Assembly (NCBI GenBank): GCA_024235795.1
Contig: JACKLR010000003.1
Location: forward strand, 124,001-188,000
DNA: 64,000 nt
Direction: 5' to 3'
From: Burkholderiales bacterium
Lineage (GTDB): Bacteria > Pseudomonadota > Gammaproteobacteria > Burkholderiales > Nitrosomonadaceae
Below the pieces are notes generated by a model. That model had not been told where the DNA came from. It saw nothing but the letters and a program-made list of their open reading frames with translations, and did no database searches. Below, in pieces: positions 55,833 through 64,000 of this stretch. Made by a program: the position numbers and the translations under genes. Each line of letters begins with the position of its first letter. Positions within the stretch are counted from its first letter, which is position 1.

Positions 55833-57002
55833 TTAATTCAATGCGTGCTGCATGAGCCGGTTCTTGATGAACGGCAGGTGATTGGTTATTTCAAGGCCTA
55901 AATTCCGTATCCGGGCCAATGTTGGATCGGAATTGATAAACAGCTTCTGCAGACCGTCAGTAACGATTTCCATCGCCAGAATATCCTCTTTGCGGGCACA
56001 TTCATAACGGCGCAACAGCATAAAATCACCTACATCGGATTGTAACCCGCGCTCATTGAGGATTTCTGTGAGATTGCGCACATCGCGCAATCCGAGATTA
56101 ACGCCTTGACCCGCCAACGGATGAATACCATGCGCCGCGTCGCCAACGAGCACAAGTCGCTGTTTGATCAGATCTTCAACATGGACAAAATTCAACGGAA
56201 AACCGACTGGTTCGGTGATGAGCTGCAACTCGCCCAAAGTATACGAAGATGCCTCTGCCACACACTGACAGAGTTCGTTAGCTGATAATTCGCGAAGTTG
56301 AGCCGCGTGATCCTCGCTGGTCGACCAAACCATGGAAACCCGGTTGTCGGGTAATGGCAACAGCGCCAGCACACCGTCACGCCTGAACCATTGATGCGCA
56401 ATATTGCGATGTGAAAGTTCAGTGCTGTAATTGGCGACCACACCGACTTGCTGATAGGGGTGGCGCGAAACTTCGATGCCCGCTTGCTGACGCACCCACG
56501 AATTTACGCCATCCGCACCCACGACCAACGCAGTTTCAATCGTACGGCCATCTTCCAATTGAATGCCTACATGCGATTCATGCCAGGTAATTGCGGTGCA
56601 TTTGGCAGGACAGACAACGTCCACATGTTCCTGCTGTGATTGCAGCACTTCCCAGACTGCAGATTGCAATTGACGGTTTTCGATAATAAAAGCCAACTCG
56701 GCCGTACCAACTTCGTAGGCGCTGAATTGGATATGTGAGCTGCTGTCATCGCCAAAAACAGCCATTTCGTACACTGGCGTGATGCGAGATACATCCATCC
56801 TCTGCCAGACTGCATGATCGCGTAGAAAACCGGCGCTCCCGGGACTGATCGCATAAATCCGGCTATCCCAGCTTTCATCATCAGGCAACGGCGCCGGCTC
56901 ACGTGACTCGATCAAGGCAATCTTCAACCCGCTATCCTTCAACGCGGCCACGAGACTTGCACCGACCAAACCCCCGCCCACTACAACAATATCAAATTTC
57001 AT
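55833..57002 (-). CDS. UbiH/UbiF/COQ6-family FAD monooxygenase
   Basis: A 389-residue flavoprotein monooxygenase of the ubiquinone biosynthesis type. FAD motifs: FDIVVVGGGLVGASL (residues 3-17) and GDAAHGIHPLAGQGVNLGLRD (about 290-310), with a middle DG motif VVGADGVNSWVR. It probably hydroxylates the quinone ring in ubiquinone biosynthesis; which position (UbiF, UbiH or UbiI) cannot be decided. The ATG at 57002 is preferred: the frame extends 16 codons upstream, but the extra residues have no family counterpart. Confidence 0.88.
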   Translation of the reverse strand: MKFDIVVVGGGLVGASLVAALKDSGLKIALIESREPAPLPDDESWDSRIYAISPGSAGFLRDHAVWQRMDVSRITPVYEMAVFGDDSSSHIQFSAYEVGTAELAFIIENRQLQSAVWEVLQSQQEHVDVVCPAKCTAITWHESHVGIQLEDGRTIETALVVGADGVNSWVRQQAGIEVSRHPYQQVGVVANYSTELSHRNIAHQWFRRDGVLALLPLPDNRVSMVWSTSEDHAAQLRELSANELCQCVAEASSYTLGELQLITEPVGFPLNFVHVEDLIKQRLVLVGDAAHGIHPLAGQGVNLGLRDVRNLTEILNERGLQSDVGDFMLLRRYECARKEDILAMEIVTDGLQKLFINSDPTLARIRNLGLEITNHLPFIKNRLMQHALN

Positions 57003-57153
57003 GGATTGATTATACATTTGCTTTGAACCGTAGGGAAAAACAAATTCCACATTTATGACGGCAAATCGATAACACTTTAACGTACTTATCTACTCATAGT
57101 GCATTAATTATGGCACACTTCGTAGTTTTACAAGTCTAGGGTTTTATTCTTTC

Positions 57154-58401
57154 GTGTCGCCTTACGAATTATTCATTGGTTTACGCTATACACGGGCAAA
57201 AAAGCGCAACCATTTTATTTCTTTTATTTCACTGATTTCGTTGTTAGGCATCACGCTTGGCATGACCGCATTAATTACCGTTATGTCGGTCATGAATGGT
57301 TTTCAGAAAGAAGTGCGCGCACGTATTCTGGGTGTTGCTTCACATGTGCAGATCAGCGGTTTTGACAACAAACTGTCCAATTGGCAATTTACCGCAGATG
57401 AAGCATCCAGGAACCCATTGGTTGAGGGTGCGGCCCCTTTTGTCAGTGCCCAGGGAATGGTGTCTTACGATCAAGTTGTCCACGGCGCAATTGTGCGCGG
57501 CATTCTGCCTGAAAAAGAAAATTCTGTAGCGGATTTTGCCGACATGATGGTCAGCGGTGAACTGGAAAATCTGATTCCAGGTGATTTTGGCATTGTCATC
57601 GGCATGGAACTTGCGCGCAGTCTCGGCGCATTCCGGGGAGACAAGATCGTATTGATTTCGCCACAAGGGCAGGTTACGCCCGCAGGAATTTTACCAAGAC
57701 TTAAGCAATTTACCGTAGTCGGTATTTTTGAAGCCGGTCATTTTGAATATGACTCGGCGCTTGTATTAATTCATATCGCCGATGCCCAGAAGCTTTACCG
57801 CATGGAGGACAACACAGTGTCCGGCGTACGGCTAAAGCTGAACGATATGTTTCAGGCGCCACAAGTGGTCAATGAGCTCGCCAGTACATTAACCGGCGCT
57901 TATTATATAACCGACTGGACAAAACAGCATGCCAACTATTTTCGCGCCATTCAAATCGAAAAGCGCATGTTGTCGCTGATTCTGGCGTTAATCATCGCTG
58001 TGGCCGCGTTCAATATTGTATCCACGCTCGTAATGGCCGTTACCGACAAACAATCTGACATCGCCATTTTGCGCACACTCGGCGCCAGCCCACGCAGCAT
58101 TATGAAAATATTTATTGTACAAGGCACATTTATCGGTGTTGCCGGCACGATCCTGGGTGTCACTGGCGGTGTGCTGCTCGCGTATAACGTCGGCGAGGTG
58201 GTCGCATTTATTGAATGGATTTTCAGCGTGGAATTTCTATCGAACGAAATTTATTACATCAGCAAAATCCCGACCGATCCCCAGACATCGGATATTGTGA
58301 CCGTTGCCGCAGTATCTTTTGTACTCAGTCTGCTGGCAACGATTTATCCGAGCTACCGGGCGTCCAAAGTGAATCCGGCAGAGGCGCTGCGGTATGAGTA
58401 A
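57154..58401 (+). CDS. lolC: Lipoprotein-releasing ABC transporter permease (LolC/LolE type)
   Basis: A 415-residue permease that takes lipoproteins out of the inner membrane with LolD. N-terminal FISFISLISLLGITLGMTAL is the first membrane helix, a large periplasmic domain lies between about residues 45 and 265, and three more helices follow at the C-terminus. The start codon is GTG at 57154, and the residues there (SPYELFIGLRYTRAKKRNHF) match family N-termini. There is no second permease next to it, so the system may be of the single-permease LolF type. It overlaps lolD by 8 bp. Confidence 0.92.
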   Translation: MSPYELFIGLRYTRAKKRNHFISFISLISLLGITLGMTALITVMSVMNGFQKEVRARILGVASHVQISGFDNKLSNWQFTADEASRNPLVEGAAPFVSAQGMVSYDQVVHGAIVRGILPEKENSVADFADMMVSGELENLIPGDFGIVIGMELARSLGAFRGDKIVLISPQGQVTPAGILPRLKQFTVVGIFEAGHFEYDSALVLIHIADAQKLYRMEDNTVSGVRLKLNDMFQAPQVVNELASTLTGAYYITDWTKQHANYFRAIQIEKRMLSLILALIIAVAAFNIVSTLVMAVTDKQSDIAILRTLGASPRSIMKIFIVQGTFIGVAGTILGVTGGVLLAYNVGEVVAFIEWIFSVEFLSNEIYYISKIPTDPQTSDIVTVAAVSFVLSLLATIYPSYRASKVNPAEALRYE

Positions 58402-59098
58402 CCATTCTGACAACGTCGTCATAACCTGCAATAACCTGTTTAAGCAATTTGACCAGGGCGAACTGGAAGTATCGGTTCTGAAGGGCGTAAATCTGGAAGT
58501 TGTCCGTGGCGAAATGGTGTCTATCGTTGGCGCGTCGGGCTCCGGGAAAAGCACTTTGCTGCATTTACTGGGTGGACTTGATAAGCCGAGCAGTGGTGAA
58601 ATCCACATCCTGGGACATAATATCGCAGCAATGGATGAGGCAACCCGATGCAGGCTGCGCAACGGTTCTCTTGGGTTTATTTACCAGTTCCATCATTTGC
58701 TGCCTGAATTTACCGCACTGGAGAATGTAGCCATGCCTTTGTTGATCCGCCGCATGGACAAGCGCGAGGCAAATGAAAGAGCGGCGGAAGTTTTGAAACA
58801 GGTTGGACTGGACCACCGGCTGACACATACGCCAGGCGAATTATCGGGAGGCGAACGTCAACGTGCGGCTGTGGCAAGGGCGCTGGTCACCCAACCGGCA
58901 TGTATTCTCGCTGATGAACCGACCGGAAATCTCGACCGTCATACTGCCGAGTCTGTTTTCGATTTAATGCTGACTCTCAATGAAAAAGTCAACGCAAGTC
59001 TGATTATAGTAACCCACGATCAACACCTGGCCGGCCGCGCCAAACACGTCAAACAGCTTATTGATGGCGTGCTGCAGGATGTTACATTACCGATTTAA
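58394..59098 (+). CDS. lolD: Lipoprotein-releasing ABC ATPase LolD
   Basis: A 234-residue ABC ATPase. Walker A is GASGSGKST (residues 46-54), signature LSGGERQRAAVARAL, and Walker B is CILADEPTGNLD. The residues are typical of the LolD/MacB-type group. It overlaps lolC by 8 bp, so it is translationally coupled, and provides ATP energy for lipoprotein export to LolA. Confidence 0.95.
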   Translation: MSNHSDNVVITCNNLFKQFDQGELEVSVLKGVNLEVVRGEMVSIVGASGSGKSTLLHLLGGLDKPSSGEIHILGHNIAAMDEATRCRLRNGSLGFIYQFHHLLPEFTALENVAMPLLIRRMDKREANERAAEVLKQVGLDHRLTHTPGELSGGERQRAAVARALVTQPACILADEPTGNLDRHTAESVFDLMLTLNEKVNASLIIVTHDQHLAGRAKHVKQLIDGVLQDVTLPI

Positions 59099-59160
59099 GG
59101 CACAAAAATAATCAGTTAGGTATTTTTGCAACAGTAACGCCTTGAATTGGCGTAAGCAGG

Positions 59161-59208
59161 CCGGTTACAGCAAATACCTGCCCGCTTTCGGGTAATATAA
59201 CCGGTTTT
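59161..59208 (+). terminator. Possible terminator or riboregulatory structure after lolD
   Basis: CCGGTTA (59161-59167) pairs with TAACCGG (59198-59204), an inner stem CCCG-ctttCGGG, and a short TTTT follows. Upstream, AGGTATTTTTGC (near 59118-59129) can pair with GCAAATACCT (59170-59179), which would compete with the terminator stem. Confidence 0.45.
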
Positions 59209-59255
59209 GTGATTAATAAAACTGATAAATCGTAATAGCCCTCTTAAACAATTCA

Positions 59256-60959
59256 ATGCGAACCCTTTTTACATATATTATGGTCTTTCCGCAGCGAAGT
59301 GCATTTGTGCTGCTCGCGCTACTTGTTGCCGGCGTAGCGGAAGGATTGAGTCTGACAGCATTATTACCGTTATTATCCATCGCAGTTGGCGAGACTTCAA
59401 ATGAATCAGGCATCGGCAAGTTCATGGTTGAAACATTGTCGAAGATTGGTATCGAACCCACTCTGGACATGATTTTAATCATTATTGTCGGCGGCATGTT
59501 TACCAAAGGCTTAATATTGCTGCTGGCAAACCGTCAGGTGGGTTATACGGTTGCACATGTTGCCACAGCCTTGCGTCTGAATCTGATTGAGGCATTGCTT
59601 GCCAGTCGCTGGCAATACTATCTCCGCCAGCCAGTGGGTTCTCTGGCAAATTCGGTCGCAACCGAAGCCTACCGGGCGGCCAACGGTTTTGAACATAGCG
59701 TGATCGTATTGGCACTGGCAATACAGGTTGTGGTTTATGCTGTGGTTGCCGTGTTTATTTCATGGGAAGCAACGCTGGCATCGCTTTTTATCGGCCTGTT
59801 TTTATTGATTGTATTGCACCGCCTGGTACGCGCAACACGCCGGGCCGGCGCCAGCCAAACGCAATTATTACGCCATTTATTAGCCTATCTGTCGGATGTA
59901 CTCAATTCCGTTAAATCACTCAAGGCAATGGCGCGTGACAATGTCGCCGACGCAATACTCCATGACCAGACCAAACAACTGGAAAAAGCAACCCGGCATG
60001 AAGTCATGAGTCGCGCAGCACTCATGGCGTTACAGGAACCGATTCTGGCTGCCATCACAGCGGCTGGTCTGTACCTGGCGCTTGTTATCTGGCAACTGTC
60101 ATTACCCGAAGTCATGATCATGGTCTTTTTACTGACACGTATTTTGGGTTTGCTCAACAAAACGCAGCGCAAATATCAGCAACTGGCAGTGCAGGAAAGT
60201 GCGTACTGGGCGTTACGCAAAGCTGCGGAAGATGCCGCAGCAGCGGCAGAACGTAATTCAGGAACTGACGAACCCAGCCTGCTTCAGGGAATCTCCTTGC
60301 AGAATGTACAGTTCAGTTACGGGGAGAAAACGATTTTTACGCATTTAGATATTGAAATTCCGATTAAAACATTTACTGCTGTAACCGGACCCTCTGGCGT
60401 TGGCAAAAGCACATTAATAGACTTGCTGTGCGGATTGACCGAACCCAATGCGGGAGAGGTGCTCATTGACGGCAAGTCGCTACATGATATCGACCTGCGT
60501 AAATGGCGGCATATGATCGGCTATGTTTCGCAAGACACGATCCTGCTGCATGACACAATCATGAATAACATTCTGGTCGGCGAGCCCACACTAACCGCTG
60601 ACGATGCCGAACGTGCATTGCGTCAGGCGGGCGCCTGGGATTTTGTCAACGCATTACCGGACGGTATGCTGACTGTCGTTGGCGAGCGTGGCGGGTTACT
60701 CTCCGGCGGACAGCGTCAGCGAATAGCCATTGCAAGAGCGTTAGCGCACAACCCGGTATTTCTAATCATGGACGAACCCACCAGCGCTTTGGACCCGGAA
60801 AGCGAGAAAACGATTTGTGAAACGCTGCAACAATTAGCCAAACAACTCACGATTATTGCCGTCTCGCACCAGCCCGCTGTGATCAACGCGGCAGATCGGG
60901 TGTTTATTTTATCTGAAGGAAAAGCGAACACTTTGTCGCATGGTACACAGATACCTTAG
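59256..60959 (+). CDS. ABC exporter, fused membrane and ATPase domains (MsbA-like)
   Basis: A 567-residue half-transporter. Six membrane helices occupy residues 15-320, followed by the ATP-binding domain: Walker A GPSGVGKST (about 381-389), signature LLSGGQRQRIAIARAL, Walker B VFLIMDEPTSALDPES, and H-loop VSHQP. The sequence of the membrane part is hydrophobic but not clearly assignable; MsbA, lipid or peptide exporters are possible. It is downstream of lolD by 157 bp with a structured gap, so it is probably a separate or regulated unit. Confidence 0.88.
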   Translation: MRTLFTYIMVFPQRSAFVLLALLVAGVAEGLSLTALLPLLSIAVGETSNESGIGKFMVETLSKIGIEPTLDMILIIIVGGMFTKGLILLLANRQVGYTVAHVATALRLNLIEALLASRWQYYLRQPVGSLANSVATEAYRAANGFEHSVIVLALAIQVVVYAVVAVFISWEATLASLFIGLFLLIVLHRLVRATRRAGASQTQLLRHLLAYLSDVLNSVKSLKAMARDNVADAILHDQTKQLEKATRHEVMSRAALMALQEPILAAITAAGLYLALVIWQLSLPEVMIMVFLLTRILGLLNKTQRKYQQLAVQESAYWALRKAAEDAAAAAERNSGTDEPSLLQGISLQNVQFSYGEKTIFTHLDIEIPIKTFTAVTGPSGVGKSTLIDLLCGLTEPNAGEVLIDGKSLHDIDLRKWRHMIGYVSQDTILLHDTIMNNILVGEPTLTADDAERALRQAGAWDFVNALPDGMLTVVGERGGLLSGGQRQRIAIARALAHNPVFLIMDEPTSALDPESEKTICETLQQLAKQLTIIAVSHQPAVINAADRVFILSEGKANTLSHGTQIP

Positions 60960-61116
60960 CTGCTAAAAACGTTTCCGAGACAATTGATTCAAGGCAAGAT
61001 CAGGCGACAAAATTTCCGGAAACAGATTTTGAATAGTTGCAAGCCAGCACGCAAGGAGAAACACACACTGTATTGAGTGAAAAAAGGAGTTTATACGTGA
61101 TTCGACCAGACGCTCA

Positions 61117-63930
61117 TCAAAGAAAAGGATTTCTGTTTGCGTGTTTTGACGTTACTTTGGGCGCCAAACCATTTACAAGACGTAAGTCGCCTTTCATGGT
61201 CATGATAAAACTTTCTAACGAGACCGGTTTGCCAAAATAATAACCTTGGAACTCGTGACAACCCTGAGCAGTCAGTGACGCAGCCTGTTCGAAAGTTTCG
61301 ACACCTTCGGCAGTAACCCGTAGGCCCAAACTTTTGGCTAATGCCATAATTGCTTGTACAATGGCTTCATCTTGGTTGCCATGCGCAATGCCGGAAACAA
61401 ACGAACGATCAATCTTGAGCGCCGTAACCGGAAATCCTTTGAGATAAGCAAGTGAAGAATAACCGGTACCAAAATCATCTATAGCAATCCCGCCGATTCC
61501 GAGTTCGCGCAATTCACCGAGAATTTTGGAAGCTTGTTGAGGCTCTTTCATCAAAAGACTCTCCGTCAACTCAAGTTCCAACCGATTAGGATTTATTCCG
61601 GTTGAATCGATAACACGTGTAAGACTGTCGCGCAGGCTGTGGTTTCCAAATTGCCTTGCCGAGACATTCACCGCGATATCAAGTCGATTTCTGCTAACCT
61701 CATCGAGGCTCAACATATCCTCACATACCTTGCGAATAATCCATTTCCAATATTCATCAATAAGATCGGTTTCCTCAAGTATTGGCACAAACTCTGAAGG
61801 TGACAACAACCCTCGCTTGGGATGCTGCCAACGCAACAACGCTTCCGCGCCAATAACAGTCATCGTGGAAGCTTGAACTTTCGGTTGGTAGTGTATGGTC
61901 ATTTCGTTGCATTCAAGCGCATGTCTTAACTGCTCTTCCAATCGAAGTCGCTCAAGATTGTTCTCATTCATACGAGCATGGAAGAACTGCACACCGTTAC
62001 GTCCCTGTTCTTTGGCCTCATACATGGCTGTATCCGCATTTTTTAACAGTTCTTCAAGTGTTTTGCCGTCTTGCGGATACAATGCAATACCTACGCTCAC
62101 ACTAACAAATGTCTGTTGTCCATGCAGATTCACTCCTTCTGTCATTCGCGCTGCAATTTTACTCGCCAATTCAGCGGCAAATTCAGTCTGATGAAGATCT
62201 TCTATCAATACAACAAACTCATCTCCACTTAAACGCGCCACGACATCTTGTTCACGTACAGATTCACGGATTCGCGAGGCAACCACCTTGAGCAATGCAT
62301 CTCCAGCCGCATGGCCTAGGGAATCGTTAACTGCCTTGAACCGATCGAGATCAAGAAAAAGCAAGCCAAGCCCATGATTTGCGCCCTGCGCCCTGTCTAT
62401 GGCTTTCTTTAAGTGATCATGGAAGTACTTACGATTTGGCAATTCGGTAAGAAAGTCGTAATGAGCAAGCTGGGCAAGTTCTCGCGTCGAATGATAGCGT
62501 TCGACAGCAATAGAACACATTTGGCTGGCAATACGTAGAAGTTCATCGTCCTGCGCAAAACCATGAGCCGCTTCGCTGCGATAATGTGCAAGCACCAAGC
62601 CCAGCACATTTCCCATAGAACCTTTGATCAGTTCCAGGTTGATACGGCTGACTCCCACTTGTTCCATGAGTTGAGAATAGGAACGAGACTCAAACCAGCT
62701 ACTTGGCGCATCAATATTGATACACTGAGAATCATTTTTACGTTGTCCAAGGCAGGGACGCAGCGCCAACATTCGGTCAGAATACCAAGACGGTAAGCTT
62801 GTACCGGTAACAGCATTCAGATCGTTTGTGCGACCATCTTCGCAGAAAAGGATGGCGCAAAACATGTCACCTGATTCGCGCTCAATGGAATCAGCCACCA
62901 CAAACAAAGCATCTTCGAGTGGCGCACCCTGAACTATCTTTTCAAGAACTGCCTTTTCTGTAGTCAATAATATTTCCGCACGCTTGCTATCGCTCACGTC
63001 TCGAAATGTAGAAATTCGCCCAACCACTTTTTTATGTATGCGCTGCGGGCGAGACGTCCATTCAAAGAACCGACCATCCCTGAGCTCCAGGCACTCAATT
63101 AACTCAGAAGTTGGCGAGTTCAGCAATTGTTGATTACGTTCCAGGAAACGTTTTGAATCACGAACTTTGGCTGCTAGCGAAGCGAAGAACATATAGTCGG
63201 CACCCTGCTTCAGTTCACCTTCTGCTAATCTCCAAAGCTCCAGATAACGGCTGTTACATGCTGCAATCCTTCCTTCGCCATCAATCGCGATAATGCCTTC
63301 GGCTGTCGATTCCAATATCGCTGAGAATAATGAATTGGTAGCGCGTAGCCGATGTTCAGCTTCGTCGCGCTGCGCCAACTGGGTCATGGCAATGTTGAGC
63401 GCCCTGCGAACATAAATTTGGACACCCCAAAATACTAAAAAACCGATCAATACGCCAAGAATCAAGCCGATTACCGCATCTATGAACACCGGATACAACG
63501 AACGCGAAATCGTCAGCAGGGCACTGGTTCCATCTTCAAAATGTAACAAAATACGTTTTTGAATACGAACCAGCGCATCGCCGTTATCAGCTTCATTCAA
63601 GGTCATCTCACTTTCACTGTTCTTGGAAACAACATACAACATTTGCTCAAAAGCATGTCGGTTACCTCCTTGAAAATTTGCCACTGCTTTGCGGTTTGCT
63701 ACTTCGGAAAGCATCGCTGCCTCATTCGCCACAGACGCATGCTGTGTCACATAACCGTACATTAGTACCAGCAAGGGAATCAACAACGCAGGAACTGTAC
63801 TGGCAAACCATGCAAATTTATTTATCAGATGTCCGGGTTGATCAATGGCAGGTGCGTATTGTTCAACACCAGAGTGCGACTCTGTTGCGGTCTGTTTTTC
63901 TATAGTTGTACTGCTAAACATGCTTGACAT
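61117..63930 (-). CDS. Membrane PAS-GAF-GGDEF-EAL signalling protein
   Basis: A 937-residue bifunctional-type c-di-GMP protein. Two membrane helices (residues 40-62 and 146-172) flank a short periplasmic sensor. A PAS domain (about 195-320) with LRATNSLFSAILESTAEGII, a GAF-like domain (340-475), a GGDEF domain (485-650) and an EAL domain (665-925) follow. The GGDEF signature is SGDEF (near residue 565; first Gly replaced by Ser), so cyclase activity is doubtful. The EAL signature EALLRW (near residue 696) and DDFGTGYSSLAYLKGFPV are intact, so phosphodiesterase activity is expected. The gene is cut off from others by 160-bp AT-rich gaps. Confidence 0.93.
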   Translation of the reverse strand: MSSMFSSTTIEKQTATESHSGVEQYAPAIDQPGHLINKFAWFASTVPALLIPLLVLMYGYVTQHASVANEAAMLSEVANRKAVANFQGGNRHAFEQMLYVVSKNSESEMTLNEADNGDALVRIQKRILLHFEDGTSALLTISRSLYPVFIDAVIGLILGVLIGFLVFWGVQIYVRRALNIAMTQLAQRDEAEHRLRATNSLFSAILESTAEGIIAIDGEGRIAACNSRYLELWRLAEGELKQGADYMFFASLAAKVRDSKRFLERNQQLLNSPTSELIECLELRDGRFFEWTSRPQRIHKKVVGRISTFRDVSDSKRAEILLTTEKAVLEKIVQGAPLEDALFVVADSIERESGDMFCAILFCEDGRTNDLNAVTGTSLPSWYSDRMLALRPCLGQRKNDSQCINIDAPSSWFESRSYSQLMEQVGVSRINLELIKGSMGNVLGLVLAHYRSEAAHGFAQDDELLRIASQMCSIAVERYHSTRELAQLAHYDFLTELPNRKYFHDHLKKAIDRAQGANHGLGLLFLDLDRFKAVNDSLGHAAGDALLKVVASRIRESVREQDVVARLSGDEFVVLIEDLHQTEFAAELASKIAARMTEGVNLHGQQTFVSVSVGIALYPQDGKTLEELLKNADTAMYEAKEQGRNGVQFFHARMNENNLERLRLEEQLRHALECNEMTIHYQPKVQASTMTVIGAEALLRWQHPKRGLLSPSEFVPILEETDLIDEYWKWIIRKVCEDMLSLDEVSRNRLDIAVNVSARQFGNHSLRDSLTRVIDSTGINPNRLELELTESLLMKEPQQASKILGELRELGIGGIAIDDFGTGYSSLAYLKGFPVTALKIDRSFVSGIAHGNQDEAIVQAIMALAKSLGLRVTAEGVETFEQAASLTAQGCHEFQGYYFGKPVSLESFIMTMKGDLRLVNGLAPKVTSKHANRNPFL

Positions 63931-64000
63931 TGATAAGTTTGGTTTTCTGGTGATATCGTGCTGAATTCATCAAGTGAATCACAACATGGAATTTCCCAAT

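Noticed and set aside
59099..59230. Minus-strand frame reading VILPESGQVFAVTGLLTPIQ and on
   Set aside because: Protein-like but has no start codon, is only about 43 codons long and overlaps the structured DNA; likely chance or a tiny relic.

Overview
This window looks like chromosome from a chemolithoautotrophic betaproteobacterium, most likely a Nitrosomonas-type ammonia oxidiser. This is inferred from a form IA RuBisCO operon with CbbR, CbbQ and CbbO, the TCA and polyphosphate gene sets and the general protein style; no ammonia-oxidation gene lies in the window. Core genes alternate with short accessory tracts rich in toxin-antitoxin genes, pseudogenes and repeats. No tRNA, rRNA or CRISPR array was recognised.

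Layout. 1-2.7 kb: 3' end of nrdB, fumC and a small unknown gene. 2.8-11.7 kb is an accessory tract: a PIN-like 413-residue protein, a truncated HigB/RelE-type toxin beside its intact XRE antitoxin, a predicted lipoprotein metallopeptidase, a ParDE pair, a DCC-family thiol protein, a DUF1499 membrane protein with a decayed partial copy of itself about 1.8 kb away, a secreted DUF4168 protein, and a decayed DUF4157 (HELTH) gene. 11.9-20.2 kb: an HI0933-type flavoprotein and a polyphosphate neighbourhood (ppk2, ppx, ppk) holding a lysine-rich helix-hairpin-helix protein and a complete ISAs1-family insertion sequence with an 8-bp target duplication. 20.5-24.7 kb: a diguanylate cyclase, a STAS-like protein, two small membrane proteins (one SirB2-like) and a GNAT acetyltransferase.

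24.8-31.2 kb is the carbon-fixation locus: divergent cbbR and cbbLS-cbbQO, with a perfect 16-bp palindrome placed as expected for a LysR-type site and a strong hairpin terminator between cbbS and cbbQ. Two frameshifted genes follow. 32.4-37.8 kb is an AT-rich surface-glycan block (HAD-superfamily protein, two family-2 glycosyltransferases, a sulfotransferase-like protein). 38-39.4 kb holds a REP-associated (RAYT) transposase whose 5' part lies in a 421-bp tandem duplication. A small beta-rich unknown protein and a 32-bp perfect palindrome follow.

40.8-64 kb is mostly housekeeping: a YheT-like hydrolase, trhP (U32 family), dnaE, the operon sdhB-sdhE-gltA-sucA-sucB on the minus strand without sdhCDA, der, dsbC, a ubiquinone-type FAD monooxygenase, lolC-lolD, an ABC exporter and a large PAS/GAF/GGDEF/EAL signalling protein.

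Functionally, CbbR controls RuBisCO expression and CbbQ/CbbO maintain RuBisCO activity. The ppk/ppk2/ppx set manages polyphosphate. Two c-di-GMP proteins and the glycan block point to surface or biofilm control. The most interesting candidates for new biology are the lysine-rich protein inside the polyphosphate cluster and the PIN-like protein joined to the broken toxin-antitoxin locus.
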